The notes: a model not told the origin generated them from the sequence alone. A stretch of 64,000 nucleotides of DNA from Acidovorax sp. YS12 (GCA_021496925.1 CP053915.1:2557001-2621000), one strand, 5' to 3'. Positions 15,499-24,793 are shown, numbered from the stretch's first letter. Translations and numbers: made by a program.

Positions 15499-16666
15499 AG
15501 GAGCAACCGGGCACCTGCCCGGCACGCAGCGCACGCGCGCGCCCGGCGGTGTCGGGGTGGCTGCTCAGCAGCGACCAGACGGGGTGCGCCTCGTCCTGCC
15601 CGGGCTCCGTGGCCTTGCCGGGCTGCGGGTCCTTGCCGCCCGAACGCGCGTCCTGCGCCATGGCCAGCAGCAGGTCGCCCATGGGCGCGGTGGGCAGCGC
15701 GGCGCGGCGCATCAGCCCCAGCGCGAAGCAATCGGCCTCGCGCTCGTGCGCGCGGCTGTACGACATGGCGGTGAGCAGCGCGCTGCCCGAGGCCAGCAGG
15801 CCCGAGACATCGCCCAGCGCCAGCTCCAGCCCCATCTGCAGCACGCCCTGCTGCACCAGCATGCGCGTGGTATGGCGGTAGGCCACGTGGCCGATCTCGT
15901 GCGCCAGCACGCCCGCCAGCGCCTCGTCGCCCAGCCCCTGGCGCGCGGCCACCTGCACGATTTCGTCGGTCAGCACCACCGTGCCGCCTGGCAAGGCGAA
16001 GGCATTGGCGCCCATGCCGCGGCGGAACTGCAGCGACCACTGCGGCGCATAGCCGGGGTAGCGCTGCAGCGCGGGCACCGTGGCCATGGCCCGGGTCAGC
16101 CCCTGGAAGCGCGCGCGCAGGGCCTCCTGCCGCGCACGCGGCAGTTGGCTGGGCTTGAGCATGCCGTCGTCCATTTGCGCCAGGCCCTGGTCGGCCAGCG
16201 CCGTTTCCCAGCCCAGCGGCACCCAGCGCGCGAGCTGCGTCGCCAGCCAGGGCGTGCCGTAGCGGTAGAACAGCGCCAGGCCCAGCACGCCGGCCAGCAG
16301 CATGGCCAGGAAGATGCCCCAGCGCGTCTGCATGCGCTGCGCCAGGCGCGGCCGGTCGCCCGCGGCGGCCAGGGCGCTGTGCCATGCGGCCACAGCGTCG
16401 ATCTCCAGGCTGCCATGGGCGTGCAGGTCGACCACCACGCGCTGCTGCGGGCGGCGGGCGCTCCAGGCCTCGGGCCAGCCCACCGCGCGCCAGGGCAGGT
16501 GCAGCGCCTCGCCCCCCGGGGCCGCGACCGGGTGCACGCTCAGCGACGGCCCGCCGGGCGCCGGGTGCAGCCCCACGAGCACGGCGCGCGCCTGGCTGCT
16601 GCGCCCGTCGAACCAGCGCGCGGGCACCAGCGCGGCGGGGGCCGGAGTGTCGCCGGGGGCGAGCAT
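15497..16666 (-). CDS. M48-family membrane-anchored metallopeptidase
   Basis: A 389-aa protein. Residues 1-105 form an N-terminal domain (WFDGRSSQARAV, then LPWRAVGW), followed by one membrane segment at 117-133 and a peptidase domain with the zinc motif HEIGH at 256-260 and the third ligand region SYSRAHEREADCFA. This is the M48C architecture with a DUF-type cytoplasmic leader. It probably works in envelope protein quality control; the substrate is unknown. Its ATG overlaps the stop of the upstream YjgN-type gene (TGATG), so the two are translationally coupled and probably work together. Its 3' end abuts a palindromic repeat. Confidence 0.9.
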   Translation of the reverse strand: MLAPGDTPAPAALVPARWFDGRSSQARAVLVGLHPAPGGPSLSVHPVAAPGGEALHLPWRAVGWPEAWSARRPQQRVVVDLHAHGSLEIDAVAAWHSALAAAGDRPRLAQRMQTRWGIFLAMLLAGVLGLALFYRYGTPWLATQLARWVPLGWETALADQGLAQMDDGMLKPSQLPRARQEALRARFQGLTRAMATVPALQRYPGYAPQWSLQFRRGMGANAFALPGGTVVLTDEIVQVAARQGLGDEALAGVLAHEIGHVAYRHTTRMLVQQGVLQMGLELALGDVSGLLASGSALLTAMSYSRAHEREADCFALGLMRRAALPTAPMGDLLLAMAQDARSGGKDPQPGKATEPGQDEAHPVWSLLSSHPDTAGRARALRAGQVPGCS

Positions 16667-17913
16667 CAGACGATCAGCTCCAGCCCCGCGGCGTCGGCCA
16701 GCGCGTCGCCGATGCCGCCGGTCTGCTGGCGCGCCAGCGTGCCGGCCACCTGGTCCACCCCGCCCTTGATGTGCAGGGTGACCGATTCCAGCTTCATGCG
16801 GTACTCGCTCACCACGGCGAACGGGCGGAACAGCCCCAGCGTGACCAGGGTGAGCAGCATGTTGCGCAGGCGCAGCAGCACGTAGCGCCCCACGCGCAGA
16901 TCGCATTTGAAGCGCGCGATGCGGCTCACGCCGATGTTGTTCCAGGTCAGGCGGAACAGCGCGGCCTCCCGGTAGGCGCGCGCGGGCGCCGTGGCCAGGA
17001 AGAGCACGAACAGCAGCGCCACGAAGGCGGCGATCAGGAACAGCACCATGCCCATCCCGGGCTGCCCCTGGCCCAGCGCCTTGACCATGGCGAACGAGCC
17101 GCCCACCAGCCCCGCCAGCAGCAGCGACAGCACCAGGATCGACACCAGGAACACCCCCACCGTGGCCAGCCAGAGCCGGACGAAGTCCATGTACGCCGGC
17201 TTCCAGCGCCCCGGTTCGGTGCCCAGGCTGGCACGCAGCACCAACAGGCTGCGGTAGTTGAAGTCGATGCGGATCAGGCACAGCACCGTGAGCACCAGCC
17301 CCAGCAGCACCAGCGCCACCATGGGGGCACCGACCTGCGGCAGCTTGCGGCCCGCCGCGGCGCCCTCCAGCGGCGCGGGCGCCAGCGCCTGCAGCCCGAA
17401 GAACACGGCCAGCCACACCAGCGCCAGCGCGAACACGGGCCAACTGGCGCGGTAGACCTCGCGCCAATCGGCCGTGAACTGCAGCCGCAGGCCGCGCCAG
17501 CGCGTGTTGCCCAGGCGAAAGCGCATGGCGCTGCTCCAGATCAGCGGCGCCAGCGCCGCCCCGGCCAGGATGAACAGCCCCACGGCCACGTCCTGCCCGG
17601 TGCTGGCCGCCAGCTTGTAGGCCAGCGTGAGCAGCACCACCACCAGAAAGCCCACCACCATGCGCCGCTGCTGCGCCGTGAACTCCAGCGGGCTGCCCGC
17701 CACCAGCGTGTGGCCAAAGAAATACTGCGCCGTGCGCCGCCGCGCCCAGGGGGTGTAGAAGCCCAGCGTGACGATGGTGAGCAGCACGTTGACGATCCAC
17801 ACGCGCAGGAACTCGGCCCCGCTGCCGGTGAAGCGCATGGGGTGCGGCTCGATGTCTTGCGATGCGAACGAAGCGTGCATCCGGGCAGCGCCGGGCGGTG
17901 CGGGACGTGGCAT
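16666..17913 (-). CDS. YjgN-family (DUF898) inner-membrane protein
   Basis: A 415-aa polytopic membrane protein with about seven or eight hydrophobic segments. The typical DUF898 motifs occur twice: LTIVTLGFYTPWARRRTAQYFF near the N-terminus and LTLVTLGLFRPFAVVSEYR near the C-terminus, the two halves of the family repeat. The function of the YjgN family is not established. The start at 17913 has GAGGGAGGAAA upstream; the longer frame to 18054 runs through a palindromic repeat and is unlikely. It is translationally coupled to the M48 peptidase downstream, a pairing that recurs in betaproteobacteria as far as I recall. Confidence 0.88.
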   Translation of the reverse strand: MPRPAPPGAARMHASFASQDIEPHPMRFTGSGAEFLRVWIVNVLLTIVTLGFYTPWARRRTAQYFFGHTLVAGSPLEFTAQQRRMVVGFLVVVLLTLAYKLAASTGQDVAVGLFILAGAALAPLIWSSAMRFRLGNTRWRGLRLQFTADWREVYRASWPVFALALVWLAVFFGLQALAPAPLEGAAAGRKLPQVGAPMVALVLLGLVLTVLCLIRIDFNYRSLLVLRASLGTEPGRWKPAYMDFVRLWLATVGVFLVSILVLSLLLAGLVGGSFAMVKALGQGQPGMGMVLFLIAAFVALLFVLFLATAPARAYREAALFRLTWNNIGVSRIARFKCDLRVGRYVLLRLRNMLLTLVTLGLFRPFAVVSEYRMKLESVTLHIKGGVDQVAGTLARQQTGGIGDALADAAGLELIV

Positions 17914-17998
17914 GGGTTTTTCCTCCCTCTGCGGCTTGCGTGGCCGTGGTGTGTCGTAATGGCTTGGCGCGCAGTGTAGCCGGGCGCCGTTTCTGCAC

Positions 17999-18046
17999 AA
18001 AAAGGCTGCCAGCGCCCATCCATCAAGCGCCAGCAGCTCTTTTTTC
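17999..18046 (-). repeat. dispersed palindromic repeat, copy 4
   Basis: On the plus strand: AAAAGGCTGCCAGCGCCCAT, then CAAGCGCCAGCAGCTCTTTTT. It lies between the yjgN-type gene and the pseudouridine-synthase-like gene, both on the minus strand, ending close to the latter's stop. Confidence 0.85.
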
Positions 18047-18061
18047 AGGAGCATGCAAGGT

Positions 18062-18778
18062 CTAGAACCGCTCCCACGGGTGCGCGTAGCGCCATTGCCC
18101 CGCCGGCAGTTTGGCCAGCGGCAGGCGGCCGATGCGGATGCGCTGCAGCGCCGTCAGCGCCAGCCCCACGGCGGCGCACATGGCGCCCACCTGGCCGGGG
18201 TGCACGCCCTTGAGCGCGAAGCGCAGGCGGCGCTCGCTCTGCCAGCTCACCTTGGTGGGCGGCAGCATCTGCCCGTCCAGGGCCAGGCCATGGCACAGGC
18301 GCTGCAGACCGTTGGGGGCGATGCTGCCCACCACCTCGGCCAGGCATTCGTGCTCCAGCGTGGCGGTGCCTTCGGCGAAGTAGCGCGCCACGCGCCGGTC
18401 CTGCGTGTAGACCACCAGGCCGCCGGCTTCGGCGGGCAGCGGCGCCACGCATTCGAGCTGGCGAAAATGCCGCTGCAGCACACGCACCGGCGGGCCGCCG
18501 GACGCATGCCGGTGCGCGGGGGCCAGCAGCGCCAGCGCGCCCTCGGCGTCCAGGCCTGCGGGCTTGTGCAGCAGCAGCGTGACGGGCGGAAGCTCCTGCG
18601 CCCGCGCGCCCGGCGCCAGGGCGACCTGCTGGCCCGGCGCCACGCGCGCGCCGGGGGCTTCGACCACCGCGCCATCGACCTGCACCCAGCCGCCCTCGAT
18701 GTACAGCTCGGCCTCGCGGCGCGAGCACGGCAGTTGCGCCGCCAGGCGCTTGGCCAAACGCTCGCCTGTGTCAGTCAT
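18062..18778 (-). CDS. S4-domain pseudouridine-synthase-like protein, catalytic Asp replaced
   Basis: A 238-aa protein of the RsuA/RluB/E/F type. The S4 RNA-binding domain covers about residues 5-60 (LAKRLAAQLPCSRREAELYI), followed by the synthase fold (LLLHKPAGLDAEG). In active enzymes the central motif is GRLDxxTxGLLLLTND. Here the corresponding stretch is APLPAEAGGLVVYTQD at 112-127, so the catalytic Asp is Pro115 and the Arg is also lost. It may bind structured RNA without modifying it, or have a diverged activity. The gene overlaps the end of the NUDIX/MBL gene by 8 bases. Family membership is secure; activity is doubtful. Confidence 0.8.
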   Translation of the reverse strand: MTDTGERLAKRLAAQLPCSRREAELYIEGGWVQVDGAVVEAPGARVAPGQQVALAPGARAQELPPVTLLLHKPAGLDAEGALALLAPAHRHASGGPPVRVLQRHFRQLECVAPLPAEAGGLVVYTQDRRVARYFAEGTATLEHECLAEVVGSIAPNGLQRLCHGLALDGQMLPPTKVSWQSERRLRFALKGVHPGQVGAMCAAVGLALTALQRIRIGRLPLAKLPAGQWRYAHPWERF

Positions 18779-20435
18779 TGCCGGGCTCCAGCATGCGGAT
18801 GCGCTCCACGTGCGCCAGCAGCGAGCGCTGCGCCACCGGCCACAGGCGCGGCGGCACGTCGGCGTAGGCGTGCTCGACCCACTGCTCCACCGTGCCCTCG
18901 GGCAGCGCCTGCATGGCGGCGATGACCCTGGCCTCGCGCGCCAGGCGGTGGGCCTTGAGCTGCGCGATGGTGGCGCGTGCCGTGCCCAGCACGTAGCCGT
19001 GCGCGGGCAGGATGAATTCGACGCCGTGCGCGGCGCACAGCGCGTCGAGCCGGTCGAGCGCGTCCAGGTAATCCGCCATATTGCCGTCGGGCGGGTCGAT
19101 CACCGTGGTGCTGCCGTTGAGGATGTGGTCGCCCGAGAACAGCAGCGCATCCTCGACCAGCAGCAGGCACAGGTGGTTGGCCGCGTGGCCGGGCGTGTGC
19201 ACCACCTGCAGGGTATGGGTGATTTCACCCTCCAGGCCTTTGCCAGCAAGCGTGAGCAGCTCCCCATCTTGTAGCGCCCGCTCGGGCGTGAACTGGGCCG
19301 CGGCGCGCGCCGTGGGGGCCGAGGGCAGGCCCAGGATAGGCGGCGCGGCGCGCCCAGCCTGCACGCACAACTGCTGCAGTGGCCAGGCGCCGGGCGAGTG
19401 GTCGGCGTGCGAGTGCGTGCACACGATCATGCGGATGTCGCCGCCCGCGGCGCGCCACAGGCGCTGCAGGTGCTCCAGGTCCTCGGGGCCGGGGTCGATG
19501 GCGATGTAGCCCGTGGCCGGGTCGCCCACCAGATAGCTGTTGGTGCCGGGGCCGGTCATCACGCCCGGGTTGGGGGCGGTGAGGCGCTGCAGGTTCTTGC
19601 GCAGCGCCACGGAGCGCTCGCTCTGCCACTCCAGCGGGTGCACGATCTGCCCGTCGGGGCAGACCATGGCCAGCTCGCCGAACTCGGGCTCGTGCTCCAT
19701 GTGGCGCGATTCCTTGCCGTGGCGCAGCCCGGCGCGCGGGCAGCTCACCCACAGCGGCGCCTCGCCCGCCACGGCGGCCAGCAGCGCGCCGGTGTGGGCG
19801 TAGGCCGCCAGGCGCTCCAGCGTGCGGATGGTGGGGTAGATCATGAAGAACTGCCCGGCGGCGTGGCGCGCCAGCGCATCGGCCGGGCGCACCCACACGG
19901 GCTCGAACTGCTCGGCCTCGTCGGCCACGGGCTCCTGGCCGGGCGGCATGCGCGCCACCAGGAAGGGCACGGCGAAGCGCTTGGGCAGGTCGCGGTCGGC
20001 CGTCCAGTGCGCCAGCAGGTACACGGCGTCGGCCGCCAGGCGCAGGCCGCGCGCCGCCACCTGCGCGGCGAAGGGGCCGCGGCGGTCGAGCGCGGCGATG
20101 TCGGCCGCGCCGGCCCAGCGGCCATCGGCATGGCGCGCCAGCAGGATGCCCAGTTCCTCGAAGCTCTCGCGGATGGCGGCGATGGCCTCGGTCAGGTGCC
20201 GCTCGCCCTGCGCCGGGCGGCGGTCGGCCAGGGCGTGGGCGGCGCTGTCCTGCGCGTCGATGCCGCCGCCGGGGAACACGTAGGCGCCGGGGGCGAAGCT
20301 GGCCTGGGCGCTGCGGCGCGTCATCAGCACTTCGAGCGCGCCGTCGGCCCCATCGCGCAGCAGCAGCACGGTGGCGGCCTCGAGCGGCCGGGCGGGCTGG
20401 CGCGCGGGGTGCAGGTATTGGTTGGTACGGGCCAT
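18771..20435 (-). CDS. NUDIX hydrolase / metallo-beta-lactamase-fold fusion protein
   Basis: A 554-aa two-domain protein. The N-terminal NUDIX-type domain (about 18-230) contains the nudix signature end REsfEELG at 89-96, preceded by the GAYVFPGGGID glycine-rich segment, with a longer than usual inter-motif loop. The C-terminal metallo-beta-lactamase domain (about 255-554) has the zinc motif HSHADH at 341-346, HTPGHAANHLC and LFSGDHIL, resembling LACTB2/RNase-like hydrolases. The combination is found in related bacteria, but the substrate is unknown. ATG 20435 begins the NUDIX domain; frame upstream is noise. It is 8 bases from the DoxX gene. Residues around ELLTLAGKGLEGEIT come from a possible palindromic-repeat insertion. 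Confidence 0.87.
   Translation of the reverse strand: MARTNQYLHPARQPARPLEAATVLLLRDGADGALEVLMTRRSAQASFAPGAYVFPGGGIDAQDSAAHALADRRPAQGERHLTEAIAAIRESFEELGILLARHADGRWAGAADIAALDRRGPFAAQVAARGLRLAADAVYLLAHWTADRDLPKRFAVPFLVARMPPGQEPVADEAEQFEPVWVRPADALARHAAGQFFMIYPTIRTLERLAAYAHTGALLAAVAGEAPLWVSCPRAGLRHGKESRHMEHEPEFGELAMVCPDGQIVHPLEWQSERSVALRKNLQRLTAPNPGVMTGPGTNSYLVGDPATGYIAIDPGPEDLEHLQRLWRAAGGDIRMIVCTHSHADHSPGAWPLQQLCVQAGRAAPPILGLPSAPTARAAAQFTPERALQDGELLTLAGKGLEGEITHTLQVVHTPGHAANHLCLLLVEDALLFSGDHILNGSTTVIDPPDGNMADYLDALDRLDALCAAHGVEFILPAHGYVLGTARATIAQLKAHRLAREARVIAAMQALPEGTVEQWVEHAYADVPPRLWPVAQRSLLAHVERIRMLEPGND
19222..19262 (-). repeat. possible intragenic repeat copy in the NUDIX/MBL gene
   Basis: In the gene's reading direction: GAGCTGCTCACGCTTG, then CTGGCAAAGGCCTGGAGG. 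This matches the repeat's left arm (AGCTGCYAGCGCTTG) and right arm (AAGCGCTGGAGG) with a few changes. It encodes ELLTLAGKGLEG in frame. Confidence 0.5.
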
Positions 20436-20443
20436 GGCGCGTC

Positions 20444-20839
20444 TCACTTTCCGGATCGGGCGGTCAGCACCACCACCAGGGCGCTGGCCAGGTAGAAGGC
20501 CTGCAGCTCCAGCGCCCAGCCGCCCGAGCGGTTCAGCGCCAGCCAGTCGCCCTGGTGTACCAGCACCAGCGCCACGACCATGTTGACCACGACCACGGCG
20601 GCGGCGGGCACCACCCAGAAGCCGACCAGCAGCATCAGCGGCGCCACCACCTCGCCCAGGTACACCGCGTAGGCCAGGAAGCCGGGCAGGCCGCGCTGCA
20701 CCAGCAGGCCCTCGATCCACCCCACGCCGTAGCGGATCTTGGCCCAGCCGTGCAACAGCAGCAGCAGCAGCAGCGCCAGCGTGGTGCGCAGCAGCAGCGC
20801 GCCCAGGTGGGGGTGGTGGAAATGGCTCCAGAACTTCAC
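20444..20839 (-). CDS. DoxX-family membrane protein
   Basis: A 131-aa protein with four predicted membrane helices, of the usual DoxX size: LLLRTTLALLLLLLLHGWAK, FLAYAVYLGEVVAPLMLLVG, AAAVVVVNMVVALVLVH and LQAFYLASALVVVL. DoxX-type proteins are linked to respiratory or redox membrane complexes, but the role is unclear. The start is the GTG at 20839, supported by GAGGAAACC at good distance; the longer frame upstream runs antisense into dapF. It reads into the NUDIX/MBL gene with 8 bases between them, so it heads that operon. It is divergent from dapF. Confidence 0.8.
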   Translation of the reverse strand: MKFWSHFHHPHLGALLLRTTLALLLLLLLHGWAKIRYGVGWIEGLLVQRGLPGFLAYAVYLGEVVAPLMLLVGFWVVPAAAVVVVNMVVALVLVHQGDWLALNRSGGWALELQAFYLASALVVVLTARSGK

Positions 20840-20918
20840 GGGGTTTCCTCGGGTGACGCCGACCAGGGGCGAAGGCGGCACGATAAACCATTCTCTGCGC
20901 GGATAATGGGCGCCCATC

Positions 20919-21809
20919 ATGCAGATCCGTTTCACCAAGATGCAGGGCGCGGGCAACGACTTCATCGTGCTCGACGAAACCCAGGGCCGCCTGGGCCTGT
21001 CGCCCGCGCAGTACCGCTTTCTGGCGGACCGCCACTTCGGCGTCGGCGCCGACCAGATCCTGAGCGTGCGCGCCCCCGCCCCACAGGCCGCGGCCGAGGG
21101 CATCGACTTCGAGTACGTGATCCACAACGCCGACGGCGGCGAGGTGGAGCAGTGCGGCAACGGCGCGCGCTGCTTCGCGCGCTTCGTGCACGACCAGGGG
21201 CTGACCGGCAAGGACAGCATCCGCGTGCAGACCCGCGCCGGCGTGATCGCCCCGCGCCTCACGGCCGACGGGCGCGTGACCGTGGACATGGGGCTGCCGC
21301 GCTTCGCGCCGCAGCAGTTGCCGTTCGACGCCAGCGGCCTCACGCCCACGCCCCAGCACCAAGGGGAAAAATGGCCTCTAACGCTTGATGGGATTGCGCC
21401 AAAAGCTCATGTTTCGATAGCAATCGCCTCCATGGGCAACCCGCACGCCGTGCTGCTGGTGGACGACGTGGACACGGCGCCCGTGGCCGCCTGGGGGCCG
21501 CTGATCGAGCGCCACGCGCGCTTCCCGGCGCGGGTGAACGCGGGCTTCCTGCAAATCGTCGACCGCGCGCAGGTGCGCCTGCGCGTGTACGAGCGCGGCG
21601 CCGGCGAAACGCTGGCCTGCGGCACCGGCGCCTGCGCCGCCGTGGTCTCGGGCATCCGCCTGGGGCTGCTGGACGGCCTGGTGGACGTGCACACGCGCGG
21701 CGGGCGCCTGTCCATCGCCTGGGCCGGCGGCGCCAGCGACCCCGTTTTTCTCACCGGCCCCGCCACCACCGTGTTCGAGGGCCAGATCGAACTCCCCGAC
21801 CTGCTATGA
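20919..21809 (+). CDS. dapF: diaminopimelate epimerase
   Basis: A 296-aa DapF, which interconverts LL- and meso-diaminopimelate for lysine and peptidoglycan synthesis. The catalytic cysteines are C79 in VEQCGNGARC and C234 in LACGTGACA, and the start MQIRFTKMQGAGNDFIV is typical. The protein is about 20 residues longer than the E. coli enzyme. The extra part, roughly residues 145-165, coincides with a degenerate copy of the palindromic repeat and lies in the hinge between the two halves, where an insertion is tolerable. The stop overlaps the DUF484 gene (ATGA), a linkage common in proteobacteria (dapF-DUF484-xerC). Confidence 0.96.
   Translation: MQIRFTKMQGAGNDFIVLDETQGRLGLSPAQYRFLADRHFGVGADQILSVRAPAPQAAAEGIDFEYVIHNADGGEVEQCGNGARCFARFVHDQGLTGKDSIRVQTRAGVIAPRLTADGRVTVDMGLPRFAPQQLPFDASGLTPTPQHQGEKWPLTLDGIAPKAHVSIAIASMGNPHAVLLVDDVDTAPVAAWGPLIERHARFPARVNAGFLQIVDRAQVRLRVYERGAGETLACGTGACAAVVSGIRLGLLDGLVDVHTRGGRLSIAWAGGASDPVFLTGPATTVFEGQIELPDLL
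21366..21420 (-). repeat. possible intragenic repeat copy in dapF
   Basis: On the plus strand: AAAAATGGCCTCTAACGCTT, a loop, then GCGCCAAAAGCTCATG and TTTCGATAGC. The order and spacing of the AAAATGGCCTC, CGCTT, AGCT and GATAGC blocks match the minus orientation of the family. It encodes KWPLTLDGIAPKAHVSIAI in frame, a hinge insertion in DapF. Confidence 0.5.
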
Positions 21810-22504
21810 CTTCCACGACTTCTTCCGCACCGCTGCCGCCGCTGTCCGAAGCCGACATCGCCGAGTACCTCATCAACACGCCGGAGTTCTTCCAGCGCCA
21901 TGCCGAGGTGCTGGGCAGCATCACCATCGCCAGCCCGCACGGCGCGCGCGCCGTGAGCCTGCACGAACGCCAGACCGAGCTGCTGCGCGAAAAGATCAAG
22001 GGGCTGGAACTGCGCGTGATGGACATGGTGCGCCACGGCAACGAGAACGCCGCCATCGCGCAGAAGATCCACGAATGGGCCTGCACGCTGGCGCGCGCCA
22101 TCGACCCGGCCGACCTGCCCCAGGTGGCGGCGGACGGCATCCAGGCGCGCTTCGACGTGCCCCAGGCCGCGCTGCGCGTGTGGGGCGTGGCACCGCAGCA
22201 CCAGGGCGCGGCGTTCGCCTCGGGCGTGAGCGAGGACACGCGCGCCTTCGCCACCTCGCTGACCATGCCGTTCTGCGGCCCCAACCTCGGCTTCGAGGCC
22301 ACGGCCTGGCTGCCGCAGCCGGAGGTGGTGCAATCGATGGCGCTGCTGCCGCTGCGCGAGGGCACCATCGACAGCACCACCCCGGCCTTCGGCCTGCTGG
22401 TACTGGGCTCGCCCGACCCGCAGCGCTTCGATGCCACCATGGGCACCGAATTCCTCTCGCGCATGGCCGAACTGGCGAGCGCGGCGCTGGCGCGGCTGCG
22501 CTGA
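21806..22504 (+). CDS. DUF484 family protein
   Basis: A 232-aa DUF484 protein. It opens with the family motif EADIAEYLINTPEFFQRHAEVL, continues with a helical, probably coiled-coil section containing HERQTELLREKIKGLELRV, and ends in a GAF-like domain (about 85-230). The function is unestablished; a GAF-type fold suggests ligand or protein binding. The ATG overlaps the dapF stop by four bases, giving translational coupling. A strong intrinsic terminator closes the pair. Confidence 0.9.
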   Translation: MTSTTSSAPLPPLSEADIAEYLINTPEFFQRHAEVLGSITIASPHGARAVSLHERQTELLREKIKGLELRVMDMVRHGNENAAIAQKIHEWACTLARAIDPADLPQVAADGIQARFDVPQAALRVWGVAPQHQGAAFASGVSEDTRAFATSLTMPFCGPNLGFEATAWLPQPEVVQSMALLPLREGTIDSTTPAFGLLVLGSPDPQRFDATMGTEFLSRMAELASAALARLR

Positions 22505-22524
22505 CTCACCCGCCCCTCAAACAA

Positions 22525-22553
22525 ACAGGGCGCCCATGGCGCCCTGTTTTTTT
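22525..22553 (+). terminator. intrinsic terminator of dapF-DUF484
   Basis: Stem ACAGGGCGCC / GGCGCCCTGT with a three-base loop, followed by seven T residues. The arms also allow some termination of gltL from the other side, although an A-run is lacking there. Confidence 0.92.
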
Positions 22554-22563
22554 GCACCGCAGC

Positions 22564-23301
<738 letters not shown>

Positions 23302-23327
23302 GGTTGAAATTCCTCATTCACACGCCA

Positions 23328-23999
23328 TCAGCGGATGATGGCGATCTTCTTGTGCAGGCGCTTGACGCTCCACGACAGCGCGTAGCACATCACGAAATAC
23401 AGCACGGCGGCCGCCAGGTAGGCTTCGATGGGACGGCCGAAGTTCTTGCCCGCCACCTCGAAGCCCTTGAGCATGTCGTAGGCACCGATGGCGTAGACCA
23501 GCGAGGTGTCCTGGAACAGGATGATGGTCTGCGTCAGCAGCACCGGCAGCATGTTGCGGAAGGCCTGGGGCAGGATCACCAGCTTCATGTTCTGCCCGTA
23601 GGTCATGCCCAGCGCCTGCCCGGCGAACACCTGGCCGCGCGGGATCGACTGGATGCCGGCGCGCATGATTTCGCTGAAGTAGGCGGCCTCGAAGGCGACG
23701 AAGGTGATGACGGCGGAGCTTTCCGCGCCGATGGGGCGGCCGATGATCAGGGGCACCAGCAGGAAGAACCACAGGATCACCATCACCAGCGGGATGGAGC
23801 GCATGCCGTTGACGTAGATGGTGGCGGGCACCACGAGCCACTTCTTGCCCGACAGGCGCATCAGCGCCAGCAGCGTGCCGAAGAACACGCCGCCCAGCGT
23901 GGCGACGATGGTCAGCAGCACGCTGAAGGTGAGGCCCTTCAGCACGAAGTTGCTGATGAGGTCCCAGTTGTAGAACGAGAAATCGATATTGAGGTTCAT
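23328..23999 (-). CDS. gltK: glutamate/aspartate-type ABC transporter permease GltK
   Basis: A 223-aa inner-membrane permease of the His/Glu/Gln family with about five helices. The EAA-type loop is at AAYFSEIMRAGIQSIPRGQVFAGQALGM, where the ATPase docks (residues near 110-137). The N-terminal segment NIDFSFYNWDLISNFVLKGL is typical of GltK. It is one base from gltJ and forms the heterodimeric channel with it. It is cytoplasmic-membrane located. Assignment is by family and operon order. Confidence 0.9.
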   Translation of the reverse strand: MNLNIDFSFYNWDLISNFVLKGLTFSVLLTIVATLGGVFFGTLLALMRLSGKKWLVVPATIYVNGMRSIPLVMVILWFFLLVPLIIGRPIGAESSAVITFVAFEAAYFSEIMRAGIQSIPRGQVFAGQALGMTYGQNMKLVILPQAFRNMLPVLLTQTIILFQDTSLVYAIGAYDMLKGFEVAGKNFGRPIEAYLAAAVLYFVMCYALSWSVKRLHKKIAIIR

Positions 24000-24000
24000 G

Positions 24001-24753
24001 TCAGTGCCCCCCGCCGCCTGCGGCGATCAGGCCAGGTACGCGCGAGCGCTTCTCGATGAACGCCATGACGCGGTTGATGGCGAAGGCCGAGACCACGTAC
24101 AGGCCCGTGACGGCCAGGTACACCTCGACGCCGCGCGCCGTTTCCTCCTGCGCCTGCATGGCGAACATGGTCAGCTCGGCCACCGACACAGCGAAGGCCA
24201 CCGACGAGTTCTTGAACACGTTCATGGTCTCGCTGGTGAGCGGCGGAATGATGATGCGGAACGCCATCGGCAGCAGCACGTAGCGGTAGTACTGGAACGT
24301 GGTGAAGCCCAGCGCCATGCCCGCGTAGCGCTGGCCGCGCGGCAGCGACTGGATGCCCGAGCGCACCTGCTCGGCGATGCGCGCCGAGGTGAAGAAGCCC
24401 AGGGCGAAGACCACCAGCACGAACCCCGGCAGCGACTTCATCGCCGGGAACATCGCAGGGATCACGTGGTACCACAGGAAGATGTGGACCAGCAGCGGAA
24501 TATTGCGGAAAAACTCGACCCAGGCGTTGCCCAGGCGCACGGTCCACGGACGGCCCTCCAGCGTGCGCAGCGTGCCGATGACCGCGCCGACCACCAGGGC
24601 GATCAGCAGCGAAAGCAGCGAGACCGACACCGTCCAGCCCCAGGCCGACAGCATCCAGTCGAGGTAGGTGACATCGCCGTTCTTGCCGAAGCAGCTCGCG
24701 CCCACCTCTTGGGTAATGGTGTCCTGGCAGAACACCTGCCATTCCCAGCTCAT
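24001..24753 (-). CDS. gltJ: glutamate/aspartate-type ABC transporter permease GltJ
   Basis: A 250-aa permease. It shows the GltJ hallmark of a longer periplasmic N-terminal part (WQVFCQDTITQEVGASCFG) before the first transmembrane helix, and the docking loop ARIAEQVRSGIQSLPRGQRYAGMALG near the middle. It pairs with GltK. The gene follows gltI after about 95 bases that contain a probable attenuator hairpin, so the membrane components are expected to be made at lower level than the binding protein. Confidence 0.9.
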   Translation of the reverse strand: MSWEWQVFCQDTITQEVGASCFGKNGDVTYLDWMLSAWGWTVSVSLLSLLIALVVGAVIGTLRTLEGRPWTVRLGNAWVEFFRNIPLLVHIFLWYHVIPAMFPAMKSLPGFVLVVFALGFFTSARIAEQVRSGIQSLPRGQRYAGMALGFTTFQYYRYVLLPMAFRIIIPPLTSETMNVFKNSSVAFAVSVAELTMFAMQAQEETARGVEVYLAVTGLYVVSAFAINRVMAFIEKRSRVPGLIAAGGGGH

Positions 24754-24793
24754 AGGAACATCCCTTCAATGACCCGCACACGGCGGGTGACAA

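Noticed and set aside
15497..18019. A single 840-codon frame over the M48 peptidase and the gene before it
   Set aside because: The first half is an out-of-frame shadow of the YjgN-type protein; real homology starts at the ATG at 16666, which overlaps the YjgN stop.
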